NCBI GenBank assembly: GCA_965660935.1
Contig: CBFIBR010000010.1
Location: 1-61,627, forward strand
DNA length: 61,627 bases
Source of the DNA: UBA1172 sp002457135
GTDB taxonomy: Bacteria > Pseudomonadota > Alphaproteobacteria > Puniceispirillales > UBA1172
Reading direction: 5' to 3'
Shown here: piece by piece, positions 7,402-16,253 of the stretch
Layout: every line of letters begins with the position of its first letter
Position numbering within the stretch: position 1 is the stretch's first letter
Program-made: the position numbers and the translations under genes
The notes under the pieces: generated by a model
What the model was told of the DNA's origin: nothing
The model's input: the letters and a program-made list of their open reading frames with translations, nothing else
The model's database searches: none

Positions 7402-8472
7402 GTGGACGTGTATCTCATGAGACAATTTATTCTTGCCGCAATTATTTTTGCGCTCAGTTTTCTGATTTATGTGTACCCCGTCAACGTCCTCGCCCATCTG
7501 CTGGTTGGGGCCAGAATTATTGAACCCCTGGCCCTCATCCCGGCCGCAGTGATAGCACTGGCTGTTCTGGTCTATTTCAGGACCCACGCCACATCACCCT
7601 TTTTGAGCGGTATGATCTATTACGGGATGGGCATTGGTTTCATCGGGTTTTTTGTGGTCAATATCGGGTTGCTGATATCACTGGCCGTGCCAGCATTCGT
7701 TTATGAAACTGGTCTGGCCTGCCTCATTTTCTGGGTGGTGGCCTGCCTGAAAAGTATTGTGAACGGCCAGCGCATTCAGCTTAAAACGATCCCCGTCACA
7801 TCCCCTAAAATCGACCAGCCGCTTAATCTGGTGTTCATCAGTGATGTTCATCTGGGGTCCAATTCAAAGAGGCATCTGGAAAAAATCTGCACCACAATAG
7901 ACGGGCTGGATTATGACCATCTGTTGATCGGCGGTGACCTGTACGATTCAAGTTCTTTTGACGCTGATGATTTAAGCCCCCTGAAAGCCATTCAGAAACC
8001 CGTTCTGTTCGTGACCGGGAACCATGAATATTACGTCAGGGATCATACCGATAAAGTCGCCGCCCTCGCGCATTACAATATTACCACCCTGGATAACCGG
8101 GCGGTACAATTCGGCAAGCTGAACATCATTGGCATCAGTGATAATCAGGCACCAAAACTCCAGTCCGAAATCGCCCAGGGTCTGGTCAGGGAGGACAGTT
8201 TCAACCTCCTGATGGTGCATCAGCCATCGATCTGGGACAGCGCGCCGGACAGCACTGATCTGATGCTCTCAGGCCACACGCATAACGGCCAGATATTTCC
8301 GTTCAGCCTTCTGGTGCGGTTGCGTTTCAGGACGGTTTACGGAATTTACAGACGGCTGAATTCCATGCTCTATGTCTCATCGGGGAGCGGCACATGGGGG
8401 CCAAGGATGCGGCTTGGCACGCAAAACGAAATCATCCGGATTGAAATTTCACCGCAGAATACCGCAGGTTGA
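7402..8472 (+). CDS. Membrane-anchored calcineurin-like metallophosphoesterase
   Basis: A 356-residue protein with about four N-terminal membrane helices (to about residue 120) and a C-terminal metallophosphoesterase domain of the YkoQ/YaeI type. The metal-ligand motifs are complete: FISDVHLG (D148), GGDLYD (D179), GNHEY (N207, H208), MVHQP and SGHTHNGQ. The first possible start in the frame is GTG 7402; a GTG at 7408 or ATG 7417 (MRQF) could be the real one. The substrate is unknown; relatives act on phospholipid or nucleotide phosphodiesters. It appears to be transcribed alone. Confidence 0.87.
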   Translation: MDVYLMRQFILAAIIFALSFLIYVYPVNVLAHLLVGARIIEPLALIPAAVIALAVLVYFRTHATSPFLSGMIYYGMGIGFIGFFVVNIGLLISLAVPAFVYETGLACLIFWVVACLKSIVNGQRIQLKTIPVTSPKIDQPLNLVFISDVHLGSNSKRHLEKICTTIDGLDYDHLLIGGDLYDSSSFDADDLSPLKAIQKPVLFVTGNHEYYVRDHTDKVAALAHYNITTLDNRAVQFGKLNIIGISDNQAPKLQSEIAQGLVREDSFNLLMVHQPSIWDSAPDSTDLMLSGHTHNGQIFPFSLLVRLRFRTVYGIYRRLNSMLYVSSGSGTWGPRMRLGTQNEIIRIEISPQNTAG

Positions 8473-8572
8473 CAGAATGCCATTGCCACCATCAAAGCCA
8501 TGGTGATTGACCATATCGGGCAAGCCGCATACCGTTAAACCAGCATCAACGCTGGATCAGGGACCAGGCGGT

Positions 8573-9619
8573 ATGGGCATGAATGACAAAGCCGGGACTG
8601 GAGAAGCGGGGACCGGAGAAGCCGGGAATGAAGAATCGGGGGGTGAATTTGCCCGCCGCTGGAATTATACCCCGCCTGTCCCGATCAGGGTTTCCCCTCT
8701 ATTTGTCTGGCCACTGGATTTGATGGCTGTTCTGGGCTGGATGGCTCGCCAATGGCTGGTCGTCACCGAACGGTCAATCCTGGTGCTGATCGGTCTTGCC
8801 TCATGGTTCTGGTTTCAGCCGCCGCTTGATGTCACCGCGACCCTGGCACCGGGGTGGATCGCCGGGCTTTATGGTCGCAATCTGGTGCTGATGCTGGCTG
8901 TTGCCGGGGGGCTCCATCTCTATTTCTATGCCGGCCAATACCAGAAACAGGCCCTGCGCTATGACACGCGGGAACTGGCCGAGATGAAAAAGCATTTTCT
9001 CTTCCGTCACCAGCTGGCTGACAACATGGTCTGGTCACTGGCCAGTGGCGTGACCATCTGGACCGCCTATGAAGTGCTGATGTTCTGGGCCATGGGTAAC
9101 GGCTATGCCCCGCTGATGCTATGGGCGGATCACCCGGTCTGGTTTATTGCCATCCTGATGCTGACACCGATCTGGATTTCGTTTCATTTCTACTGGGTGC
9201 ATCGCTGGTTGCACTGGCCGCCCCTGTATCGGCTGGCGCATGCGCTGCATCATCGCAACACCAATATCGGGCCATGGTCTGGGCTGTCCATGCACCCGGT
9301 GGAACATGTGATGTTTTTTTCATCCATCCTGATCCATTTCATTGTGCCGTCCAGTCCCTTGCATATCCTTTTCCACATGCAGCATCAGTCGCTGACCGCC
9401 GCCACCTCGCATACCGGTTATGAAGCGGTGTTGATCAGGGACAGAAAGCATCTGGCGCTGGGGACATTTCATCATCAGATGCATCACCGGTTTTTTGATT
9501 GCAATTACGGCAATCTGGAAATGCCCTGGGACAAATGGTTTGGATCATTCCATGATGGCACCGATGCGTCACATGCTGCCTTCAGGGCACGCAAGAAAAC
9601 GCTTCAGGGCAAAACCTGA
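8573..9619 (+). CDS. Fatty acid hydroxylase / sterol desaturase family membrane protein
   Basis: An integral membrane di-iron enzyme with the family's histidine clusters: HFYWVHRWLH, HALHHRN and HHQMHHRFF, plus HMQHQS between them. It has several hydrophobic segments and the C-terminal NYGNLEMPWDKWFGSFHDG. Such proteins hydroxylate or desaturate lipids; the substrate cannot be read from sequence. The ORF extends upstream to a TTG at 8507, but ATG 8573 or 8579 is more plausible. The N-terminus carries an in-frame 3 x 15 bp repeat (AGTGE-type, 8591-8635) in a low-complexity tail before the domain. Confidence 0.87.
   Translation: MGMNDKAGTGEAGTGEAGNEESGGEFARRWNYTPPVPIRVSPLFVWPLDLMAVLGWMARQWLVVTERSILVLIGLASWFWFQPPLDVTATLAPGWIAGLYGRNLVLMLAVAGGLHLYFYAGQYQKQALRYDTRELAEMKKHFLFRHQLADNMVWSLASGVTIWTAYEVLMFWAMGNGYAPLMLWADHPVWFIAILMLTPIWISFHFYWVHRWLHWPPLYRLAHALHHRNTNIGPWSGLSMHPVEHVMFFSSILIHFIVPSSPLHILFHMQHQSLTAATSHTGYEAVLIRDRKHLALGTFHHQMHHRFFDCNYGNLEMPWDKWFGSFHDGTDASHAAFRARKKTLQGKT
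8591..8635. repeat. In-frame tandem repeat, 3 x 15 bp, in hydroxylase N-terminus
   Basis: Copies gccgggactggagaa, gcggggaccggagaa and gccgggaatgaagaa encode a Gly/Ala/Glu-rich five-residue repeat in the unstructured N-terminal tail. Confidence 0.85.
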
Positions 9620-9689
9620 ATAACAATGCCCCGGGCTTGGTGAAGCATGACCGGATTTCAGCGTAGCAGTAACAGGAGACCACAAAGCC

Positions 9690-10664
9690 ATGGCCAAAAA
9701 ACACGATGACAGCATGATGAACAACCTCTACTGGTGGGGGATCCCGACGCTTTTCCGATGCCCGCATGAGGACCCGAAGGGCGCGGATATCGCGCTCATC
9801 GGTGTGCCGCATTCCACCGGCAACGGTTCCACCGAGAGGGACCAGCATCTGGGGCCGAGGGCAGTGCGCAATATCTCCCCCCTGCAACGCCGGGTGCATG
9901 GCGGCTTTCAGCTGGACCCGTGGGAGCAGGCAAAGGTTATTGAGGCCGGTGATGTCGCTTTCCCTCGGGGCAACGACAATGAACACTGCATCGAACAGAT
10001 CACCGCCTTTTATCAGAATATTGATGCGGCGGGGGCCAGGCCTGTATCCATCGGCGGCGACCATTCGATCACTGGCGGTATTGTTCAGGCGCTTGGCCGG
10101 GGCCAGCTGGCGGGGGGTGAGCCTGTCTGCTTTCTCCACCTCGATGCCCATACCGATGTGTTCACCACCGTTGATCATTTTCTCGGGGCCAAGAAATCGG
10201 CGGCACACTGGGGGGCCTATCTGGCGGATCAGGGGCAGGTTGACCCGTCGCATTCGATGCAGATCGGTCTCCGTGGCCATCCCCGTACCCTCGACTGGCT
10301 GACACCTTCCTATGAGTACGGGTACAATGTTGTCACCATGGCGGAATACCGTCAGCGCGGGGCGGCGGATGTTATCGCCCAGACGCGGGAGATGCTGGCG
10401 GGCCGTCCGGTCTATATCACCTTTGATCTGGATTGCCTCGACCCGACAGTGGCCCCCGGGGTTGCCAATATTGAACCCGGCGTGACCGGATTTTCCATGG
10501 ATGAGGCGGTTGAGCTGCTCCACTCGGTGAGGGGCATGAATATCATTGGCGGGGATGTTGTCTGCCTGATGCCGACCAAGGACAGCCCGAACCAGATCAC
10601 GGCCATGGGGGCGGCGGCGATCATGTTTGAGATGATTTCAATGATGGCTGAAAATTGCGGCTGA
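9690..10664 (+). CDS. Ureohydrolase of the arginase/agmatinase superfamily, substrate uncertain
   Basis: A 324-residue binuclear-manganese ureohydrolase. The ligand motifs are intact: GGDHS (H about 125), DAHTD (about 152-156) and TFDLDCLDP (about 246-254). It differs from the SpeB encoded at 56.3 kb. The loop after DCLDP reads VAPGVANIEPG where agmatinases have APGTGTPxPGG, and the N-terminus carries LYWWGIPTLFRCP. The substrate may therefore be something other than agmatine, for example guanidinobutyrate, guanidinopropionate or guanidine. A clear AACAGGAG ribosome site precedes the ATG. It stands alone, convergent with the thi operon. Confidence 0.85.
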   Translation: MAKKHDDSMMNNLYWWGIPTLFRCPHEDPKGADIALIGVPHSTGNGSTERDQHLGPRAVRNISPLQRRVHGGFQLDPWEQAKVIEAGDVAFPRGNDNEHCIEQITAFYQNIDAAGARPVSIGGDHSITGGIVQALGRGQLAGGEPVCFLHLDAHTDVFTTVDHFLGAKKSAAHWGAYLADQGQVDPSHSMQIGLRGHPRTLDWLTPSYEYGYNVVTMAEYRQRGAADVIAQTREMLAGRPVYITFDLDCLDPTVAPGVANIEPGVTGFSMDEAVELLHSVRGMNIIGGDVVCLMPTKDSPNQITAMGAAAIMFEMISMMAENCG

Positions 10665-10678
10665 TAAGCTGATACTCT

Positions 10679-10726
10679 GGCAGAATGATAAGTTGGCAGG
10701 CTGATAAATTGGCAGGCTGATCAGGC
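10679..10726. repeat. Tandem repeat, 3 x 16 bp, between ureohydrolase and thiX stops
   Basis: Units ggcagaatgataagtt, ggcaggctgataaatt and ggcaggctgatcaggc. The third unit contains the thiX stop codon (tca at 10721 on the plus strand), so the array spans the convergent gene ends. Confidence 0.8.
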
Positions 10727-11467
10727 ATCAAACTGCATGCGGCGGGCCAGCACACGGCAGAGCCGGTCAACCGAGGCATGCAGGCTGAGGGTAATGATCA
10801 CGATCACGATCAGGGCCGCGAACATCAGATCGGTCTTGGCCCGCCCGTTGGCCAGCAGCATCAGGTAGCCCAGCCCCTGGGAGGCACCGACCCATTCCCC
10901 GATAATCGCGCCGATGGGGGCATAGACCGCGGCCAGTTTCAACCCTGATGCCAGCCCGGGCAGGCCCGCCGGTATCCGGATATGCGCCATGATCCGCCAG
11001 GGCTGGCCATTCATCACCCGCGCCAGATCCAGCATCCCCCGGGGGGTCGCCATGAGGCCGTCAAAAAAGGCTGAGGTGACGGGAAAATAGATGATCAGCA
11101 GCGCCATGATGACCTTGGGCCATAACCCGTAGCCAAGCCACAGGGTCAGGAGTGGCGCGAGCGCAAATACTGGCAGCGCCTGGCTGATCACCATCATCGG
11201 CCGCAGCAGGGTTCGCGCCATGGGGGAGATAGCCAGCCCGATCGCTGTCATCGCCCCGAGCAGGGAACCAAGCCCAAGGCCCAGCAGAACCTCGGCAATC
11301 GTCACCAGGGCATGATGGCCGATCAGTTCAATATTGCCGGTAAGGGCGGCGGCTACCCGCATCGGCCCGGGCAGGATAAACGGCGGCAGTCCCGTCATCA
11401 CAACCAGCAGATGCCAGAGCAGGATCAGCGAAGCGGAAACAGCGGCAAAGCGCATCAGCCTGATCAT
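10721..11467 (-). CDS. thiX: ABC transporter permease for thiamin pyrimidine precursor
   Basis: A 248-residue permease of the BPD_transp_1 (SsuC/TauC-like) type with about six membrane helices. The cytoplasmic EAA-like loop is present around GLASGLKLAAVYAPIGAIIGEWVGASQGLGYLML. It is the last gene of the thi operon and follows thiZ with a 4-bp ATGA overlap. Together with ThiY and ThiZ it should import N-formyl-4-amino-5-aminomethyl-2-methylpyrimidine or a related base for salvage. The substrate is inferred from the operon and the neighbouring tenA. Confidence 0.88.
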   Translation of the reverse strand: MIRLMRFAAVSASLILLWHLLVVMTGLPPFILPGPMRVAAALTGNIELIGHHALVTIAEVLLGLGLGSLLGAMTAIGLAISPMARTLLRPMMVISQALPVFALAPLLTLWLGYGLWPKVIMALLIIYFPVTSAFFDGLMATPRGMLDLARVMNGQPWRIMAHIRIPAGLPGLASGLKLAAVYAPIGAIIGEWVGASQGLGYLMLLANGRAKTDLMFAALIVIVIITLSLHASVDRLCRVLARRMQFDA

Positions 11468-12180
11468 GATGCCTCCCTCAACAGCCTGAGGAGTCGGCCC
11501 TGACAGGCCAGAACTTCGGGGTCATCGTAAGCCCTGATCACGGGTGAGGAAGGCGGCTCGACACTGATCAGGCCGGTGCCGGTCATGACATGGATACTGT
11601 CACCGAGCCGCGCTGCCTCCCCCGGATCATGGGTCACCAGCAGCACCGTGCGCCCGGCCAGGTGTTCTGCCGCCAGTTCCTGCATTTCCGCACGAACCCT
11701 GGCATCAAGTGCGCTGAAGGGTTCATCCAGCAGCACCACCGGGCGGTCTTCCATCAGGGTCCGGGCGAGGGCAACGCGTTGACGCTGGCCGCCTGAAAGG
11801 GCATGGGGCTTTTTATGCTGATGCTCACCCAGCCCGACCTGATCAATCAGGCGGCTGGCCCTCACCCGATCCAGCCTCTGGCCCCTCAGCCTTGCGCCGA
11901 GCAGAACATTATCAACCGTGTTCAGCCAGGGCAGCAGGCTGTCCTGCTGGGCCATCAGGGTGACGCGTTCTTCAAGCCGGTTGCCGTCATCAACATCAAT
12001 CCGGCCGGTTAAGCGGACATGGTCAGCCAGCCCCGCCACCAGCCGCATGATGGTACTCTTCCCCACCCCGGACCGGCCGAGCAGACAGGTCCAGCGGCCA
12101 TTCTCAACAGGCAGCGATACACCATCAAAAACAGCGGTCCCGTCAATCGTCGCGTTGCCTTCGAGGTGCAGTCCTGTCAT
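11464..12180 (-). CDS. thiZ: ABC transporter ATPase for thiamin pyrimidine precursor
   Basis: A 238-residue ATPase with Walker A GRSGVGKST, signature LSGGQRQRVALARTL, Walker B VVLLDEPFSALD and the switch histidine in LLVTHDPGEA. It belongs to the nitrate/taurine-type family that pairs with ThiX permeases. Its start overlaps the tenA stop by one base (TGATG) and its end overlaps thiX by 4 bp, so the four transport and salvage genes are tightly coupled. Confidence 0.9.
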   Translation of the reverse strand: MTGLHLEGNATIDGTAVFDGVSLPVENGRWTCLLGRSGVGKSTIMRLVAGLADHVRLTGRIDVDDGNRLEERVTLMAQQDSLLPWLNTVDNVLLGARLRGQRLDRVRASRLIDQVGLGEHQHKKPHALSGGQRQRVALARTLMEDRPVVLLDEPFSALDARVRAEMQELAAEHLAGRTVLLVTHDPGEAARLGDSIHVMTGTGLISVEPPSSPVIRAYDDPEVLACQGRLLRLLREAS

Positions 12181-12866
12181 CAGCCGTCCAGCCCCATTTG
12201 CCAGAACCCCGCCTCAAGCCGGGTTGCCATATCAAAGCGTTGTTGCAATGCCTCCCAGCGCGGGCTGGCCATGGCATCATCACCCAGACGGCGGCGGCAG
12301 GCCCCGTCAATCAACTGGCCGACAGCGTGGCAGACCTCCTGATAATCAGCCCCGCCATAGGTGTTGATCCAGTCGGCGTAATCGCTGGCGTGATCCGACT
12401 GGCCCAGCCTCAACCCGATTTCGCCATAACCCATGACGCAAGGGGCCAGGGCTGCCAGCAGATCAACCATATCACCGCTGTGACCGGCATCCAGCACATA
12501 GCGGGTATAGGCCAGATTGGCGGTGGCTTCACGGGCATTGAACAGCGTTGCCTCATCAATGCCGGCATCGGCGCAGATGCGGATATGCAGCTTGATCTCA
12601 TCACCGATGAGGGCGTTGACCGTACCGGCACAGAGTTGCATTTCCTCAACGGTTTCACCCTTGGTGACGGCCAGCGCCCATGCCCGGGAAAAATGGATCA
12701 GAAAGACATAATCCTGGATCAGGTAGTGAATGAAATTCGCCCGGGGCAGGCTGCCATCCTGCAACTGCCGGACAAAATCATGCTCGACATAATCTGCCCA
12801 GGCTGTCCCGGCCCCTTCCCGCCACTGGCCAAAGATGGTGCCGTAATTCCCTATCCGGCTAGTCAT
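12180..12866 (-). CDS. tenA: Thiaminase II / aminopyrimidine aminohydrolase
   Basis: Hydrolyses aminomethyl-pyrimidine to hydroxymethyl-pyrimidine in thiamin salvage. The frame extends to 12926, but ATG 12866 (MTSRIGNYG) is preferred: it overlaps the thiY stop by 8 bp and gives the normal 228-residue length. The TenA hallmarks are present: FIHYLIQDYVFL, the catalytic-Cys segment ALAPCVMGYGEIG, and YADWINTYGGADYQ. It lies between the binding protein and the ATPase of its own transporter, which supports a pyrimidine-salvage role. Confidence 0.92.
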   Translation of the reverse strand: MTSRIGNYGTIFGQWREGAGTAWADYVEHDFVRQLQDGSLPRANFIHYLIQDYVFLIHFSRAWALAVTKGETVEEMQLCAGTVNALIGDEIKLHIRICADAGIDEATLFNAREATANLAYTRYVLDAGHSGDMVDLLAALAPCVMGYGEIGLRLGQSDHASDYADWINTYGGADYQEVCHAVGQLIDGACRRRLGDDAMASPRWEALQQRFDMATRLEAGFWQMGLDG

Positions 12867-13842
12867 CAGCGCCAACATCAACGGTGAAGACATCAACGCT
12901 GCGGGTGTCGTTAAGCAGACCGGCATCTTTCAGGAATGCCTCAAACCGGGCATAGCGGCCAGCATCAAGGGCGGCGGGGCGCAGGGCAAGACGGGGCAGG
13001 GTATCCACCCAGGCACGCTTGTTCAGCTCATCATCCAGTTCCTTGGCGGTGGATTTGAAGATTTCCCAGCTTTCCTTCGGGTGGTTGACGATATACTGGG
13101 TGGCCAGTTCGGTGGCTTGCAGGAAACGGCGGATAACATCCTTGTTCATGCTGTCCCGGTTGGCAATGTAGATCAGCTCATCATAGGCGGGCAGGCCTTC
13201 TTCCTCGAGGTAGAAGCAGCGGCCCTTGACGCCTTCGATATCCATCTGGTTGAGCTCAAAATTACGGAACGCACCGATGACGGCATCAACCTGCCCCGAC
13301 ATCAGCGATGGTGACAGCGACCAGTTGACATTGACCAGATCAATCTCTTCAAGGGCAACGCCGTTGCGCTCAAGGATGGTTTTGAGCAGGGCTTCCTCGA
13401 CCCCGGCAACCGAAAACCCGACCTTGCCGCCCTTCAGGTCAGCAATCGATTTGATGGGGCCATCCTCCAGCACCAGCAGGCAGTTGAGCGGGGTTGCCAC
13501 CAGCGTGCCGACACGAACCAGCGGCAGGCCCTCGGCGACTTGCAGGTGGAGCTGGGGCTGATAGGAAATCGCCAGCTCGGCACGCCCGGCGGCAACCAGC
13601 TTGGGCGGGTCGGCAGGGTCAGCCGGGGCGATCACCTCAACATCAAGGCCGGCATCGCTGAAATAGCCTTTTTCCTGGGCAATGATGATCGGGCCATGGT
13701 CAGGGTTCACAAACCAGTCGAGCAGGAGGGTCACCTTATCCATCGCGCTGGCGGGTGCAATGAGGGTGGCGGACATCACGCTGGCAACAACGCCAGCCTT
13801 GATGCCGGTGCGGAGTATCCTGGGAAGAGAGAAAACGGTCAT
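12859..13842 (-). CDS. thiY: Periplasmic pyrimidine-precursor-binding protein (NMT1/THI5-like)
   Basis: A 327-residue substrate-binding protein with a Sec signal peptide ending near ASAMDK. The NMT1 core is visible: LLDWFVNPDHGPIIIAQEKGYF, LVAAGRAELAISYQPQ and KGGKVGFSV. It delivers a formylaminopyrimidine-type base to ThiXZ. An AAGGA site lies upstream of the ATG, and a 30-bp gap separates it from thiF. The NMT1 and taurine-type binding proteins resemble each other; the thi operon makes the pyrimidine assignment the best one. Confidence 0.88.
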   Translation of the reverse strand: MTVFSLPRILRTGIKAGVVASVMSATLIAPASAMDKVTLLLDWFVNPDHGPIIIAQEKGYFSDAGLDVEVIAPADPADPPKLVAAGRAELAISYQPQLHLQVAEGLPLVRVGTLVATPLNCLLVLEDGPIKSIADLKGGKVGFSVAGVEEALLKTILERNGVALEEIDLVNVNWSLSPSLMSGQVDAVIGAFRNFELNQMDIEGVKGRCFYLEEEGLPAYDELIYIANRDSMNKDVIRRFLQATELATQYIVNHPKESWEIFKSTAKELDDELNKRAWVDTLPRLALRPAALDAGRYARFEAFLKDAGLLNDTRSVDVFTVDVGADD

Positions 13843-13872
13843 TTTATGTCGATCCTTTCCGGGGTGGTGAAT

Positions 13873-14856
13873 TTATCTTGTATCGGCGGGTTGAGGGGTT
13901 CCGGCGGCGATGAGGGCTATTGGCCCATGCCACCGTGTTGAAAGACGTTCGGCGGCCTGCCAGGCACGCTGGCCACTGCGGCAACAGAACACCACCCGCC
14001 TGGATGATGGCGGGGTGAAATCGTCATCGATATCAGTAACGGCCAGCCGCATCGCCTGATCAGTGATGAGCGGCGCTTCATCGGCGGAACGCAGATCAAC
14101 CACCGTGTCATCGCGCTCAAGCATGCTGGCGGCGATAAAGGGCCATCCGGTTTCAGGTTCGGCCGCCCCGTCAAAACGGAAGCCGCCATGCCGCAGGTCC
14201 GGCCCGCTGATGGTGATCAGCTGGCCAAGGGGGGAGGGGTCCATCGCGGTCAGCACCGCCAGCACCATCTGCGCCTGCATGGCCCCCAGTATCCCCACCA
14301 TGGGGCCAAGCACGCCATCCTCGGCGCAACTGCCAAACTGTGTGGGCAGATCAGGGAACAGGGCGCGGAGGCTGGGTGCCGCCGCGCAGAACCCGCCGAC
14401 ATAGCCTTCAACCCCGGTGACCGACGCGCTGATCAGCGGCAATCCGGCATCACGGCAGAAATCAGAGGCAGCGTAGCTGAGGGCGAAACTGTCGGCGCAG
14501 TCAACGATCAGCCCGCACCCCCCGGCAAGCGTTGCCATGGTGCTGCTATCGGCGGCCGCCATCACAGGGTCAATGGCAACGCCGCTGTTGAGGGCCTGCA
14601 TCCGCATCCGGGCAACCTCGACTTTCGGCTTGCCGATATCGGCCTCGGTAAAGAGGGTCTGGCGATGCAGGTTATCAAGGCTGACCCGGTCGGGATCAAC
14701 CAGCCTGATGCTGCCGATCCCGGCACCGACAAGGTATTGCAGCAACGGTGCCGCCAGCCCGCCCGCGCCCAGCACCAGCACCCTGGCCTGGCCCAGCTTC
14801 CGCTGACCTTCTGCACCGAATGCCGGCACTGATACCTGACGGCTATAACGGCTCAT
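13873..14856 (-). CDS. thiF: Sulfur-carrier adenylyltransferase ThiF with C-terminal rhodanese-like segment
   Basis: Activates the C-terminal Gly-Gly of ThiS by adenylation. The E1-like domain is complete: VLGAGGLAAPLLQYLVGAG nucleotide loop, NLHRQ, and SCAEDGVLGPMVGILGAMQ. After about residue 240 there is a short rhodanese-like region with VVDLRSADEAP and an active-site-type CRSGQRA, suggesting that sulfur delivery is built in. The start at 14856 is chosen because it overlaps the thiE stop as ATGA and has an AGGG 8 nt upstream; an ATG at 14874 is in frame. MoeB is the alternative name, but the operon favours ThiF. Confidence 0.88.
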   Translation of the reverse strand: MSRYSRQVSVPAFGAEGQRKLGQARVLVLGAGGLAAPLLQYLVGAGIGSIRLVDPDRVSLDNLHRQTLFTEADIGKPKVEVARMRMQALNSGVAIDPVMAAADSSTMATLAGGCGLIVDCADSFALSYAASDFCRDAGLPLISASVTGVEGYVGGFCAAAPSLRALFPDLPTQFGSCAEDGVLGPMVGILGAMQAQMVLAVLTAMDPSPLGQLITISGPDLRHGGFRFDGAAEPETGWPFIAASMLERDDTVVDLRSADEAPLITDQAMRLAVTDIDDDFTPPSSRRVVFCCRSGQRAWQAAERLSTRWHGPIALIAAGTPQPADTR

Positions 14857-15464
14857 CGTGTTGCCCTGATCCATTCCTGCAGCCTTGCCTCGGGGTTGTC
14901 ATTGAGCGTGATGTCGGTGACGACCGAGACAATATCCGCACCGGCGGCAAAAACGCCCCCGGCCCGGTCAACGTTCATCCCGCCGATCCCGACCAGCGGG
15001 GTGGTGCCGATCAGGCCTTTCCATTCCGTCACTTTATCCAGCCCCTGTTCGGTCCATTTCATCTTCTTCAGGATGGTCGGATAAACAGGGCCAAGCGCAA
15101 CGTAATCAGGATCGAGGTTGAGGGCGCGTTCCAGCTCATCATGATCATGGGTGCTGACCCCCAGCCTGATCCCGGCCCGCCGGATAGCAGGCAGATCAGC
15201 ATCATCGAGGTCTTCCTGGCCGAGATGCACCCAGTCCGCGCCGATATCAATGGCGATGCGCCAGTAATCATTGACCACCATGGTGCAATCATGGCCCCGG
15301 CATTGATTGAGTGCGTCCTGCAACATGGCGAGGAGGGTTGCATCATCCTGGTCCTTGATGCGCATCTGCACCAGTTTCACCCCATGGGGGAGCATCCGGT
15401 GAAGCCATTGCGGGTGATCGAAAATCGGGTAGAAACGATCAAGTGTCGGTGTATCAGGGGTCAT
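14853..15464 (-). CDS. thiE: Thiamin-phosphate synthase
   Basis: Joins HMP pyrophosphate to thiazole phosphate to give thiamin phosphate. The 203 residues show the TIM-barrel pattern with LVQMRIKDQD, VVNDYWRIAIDIGADWVHLGQEDLDD, VSTHDHDELERAL, YVALGPVYPT and the phosphate loop LVGIGGMN. It overlaps thiG upstream and thiF downstream by ATGA junctions. Confidence 0.92.
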   Translation of the reverse strand: MTPDTPTLDRFYPIFDHPQWLHRMLPHGVKLVQMRIKDQDDATLLAMLQDALNQCRGHDCTMVVNDYWRIAIDIGADWVHLGQEDLDDADLPAIRRAGIRLGVSTHDHDELERALNLDPDYVALGPVYPTILKKMKWTEQGLDKVTEWKGLIGTTPLVGIGGMNVDRAGGVFAAGADIVSVVTDITLNDNPEARLQEWIRATR

Positions 15465-16234
15465 TCCAGAAAGGCCTTTCCGATCAGCGGGGTTGACGGC
15501 GCGGCCATGTCGCGGGGTTCCATCGGGTCAGCAATTCTTGCCATTTGCCCGGCGGTCACCGCCATGCCAAAGGCCTCAGCCATTGCCGCAGGGTCGCCAG
15601 CCTTTGCCACCGCGGTGTTGAGCAGGACAGCGTCATACCCCATTTCCATCACATCGGCAGCCTGGGAGGGCAGGCCAAGCCCGGCATCAATGACCATCGG
15701 CACATCAGGGTATTGGGCGCGCAGGCTTTCCAGCCCGTAGCGGTTGATAATCCCCAGCCCGGTGCCAATCGGTGCGCCCCATGGCATCAACACTTCACAA
15801 CCGGCATCCAGCAGCCTGTCGGCCAGAACAATGTCTTCGGTGGTGTAGGGAAACACCTTGAACCCGTCCTGGCTGAGTTGCCGCGCCGCTGTCACCAACT
15901 CGAACGGGTCGGGTTGCAGGGTATCGGCATGGCCGATGACCTCCAGCTTGATCCAGTCTGTCTCAAACAGCTCACGCGCCATCCGGGCGGTGGTGATGGC
16001 CTCATCGGCGGAATGGCAACCGGCGGTGTTGGGCAGAACCTGCACATCCAGTTCACGCACCAGCCGCCAGAACCCCTCACCGGCGGCTTCACCGGCGGCC
16101 TCACGCCGCACCGATACCGTGGCGACCGAGGCTTTCGATCGCCTGAAGGCATCAGCCAGGATCGCGGGTGACGGGTATTGGGATGTTCCCAGCATCAGCC
16201 GTGTCGGCAGCTCGGTGCCATAGAAAAGGGTCAT
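15461..16234 (-). CDS. thiG: Thiazole synthase
   Basis: Builds the thiazole ring from DXP, dehydroglycine (from ThiO) and ThiS thiocarboxylate. ATG 16234 (MTLFYGTELPTRLMLGTSQYPS) gives 257 residues, the usual size; the ORF can be extended to 16294 but would then run through thiS sequence. Key segments are LPNTAGCHSADEAI, WIKLEVIG (Schiff-base Lys), VFPYTTEDIVLADRL, MPWGAPIGTGLGI and VIDAGLGLPSQAA. The thiS stop is 20 bp upstream. Confidence 0.95.
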   Translation of the reverse strand: MTLFYGTELPTRLMLGTSQYPSPAILADAFRRSKASVATVSVRREAAGEAAGEGFWRLVRELDVQVLPNTAGCHSADEAITTARMARELFETDWIKLEVIGHADTLQPDPFELVTAARQLSQDGFKVFPYTTEDIVLADRLLDAGCEVLMPWGAPIGTGLGIINRYGLESLRAQYPDVPMVIDAGLGLPSQAADVMEMGYDAVLLNTAVAKAGDPAAMAEAFGMAVTAGQMARIADPMEPRDMAAPSTPLIGKAFLE

Positions 16235-16253
16235 TGCATTGGCTCCATCACGG

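Noticed and set aside
9582..10523. 313-codon open frame antisense to the ureohydrolase gene
   Set aside because: It lies fully opposite a gene with intact catalytic motifs, shows no recognisable domain, and is rich in His/Arg/Gly as expected for an antisense shadow in GC-rich DNA.
12198..12887. 229-codon plus-strand frame over tenA
   Set aside because: It is antisense to tenA, whose catalytic segment is intact; no family resemblance was seen.
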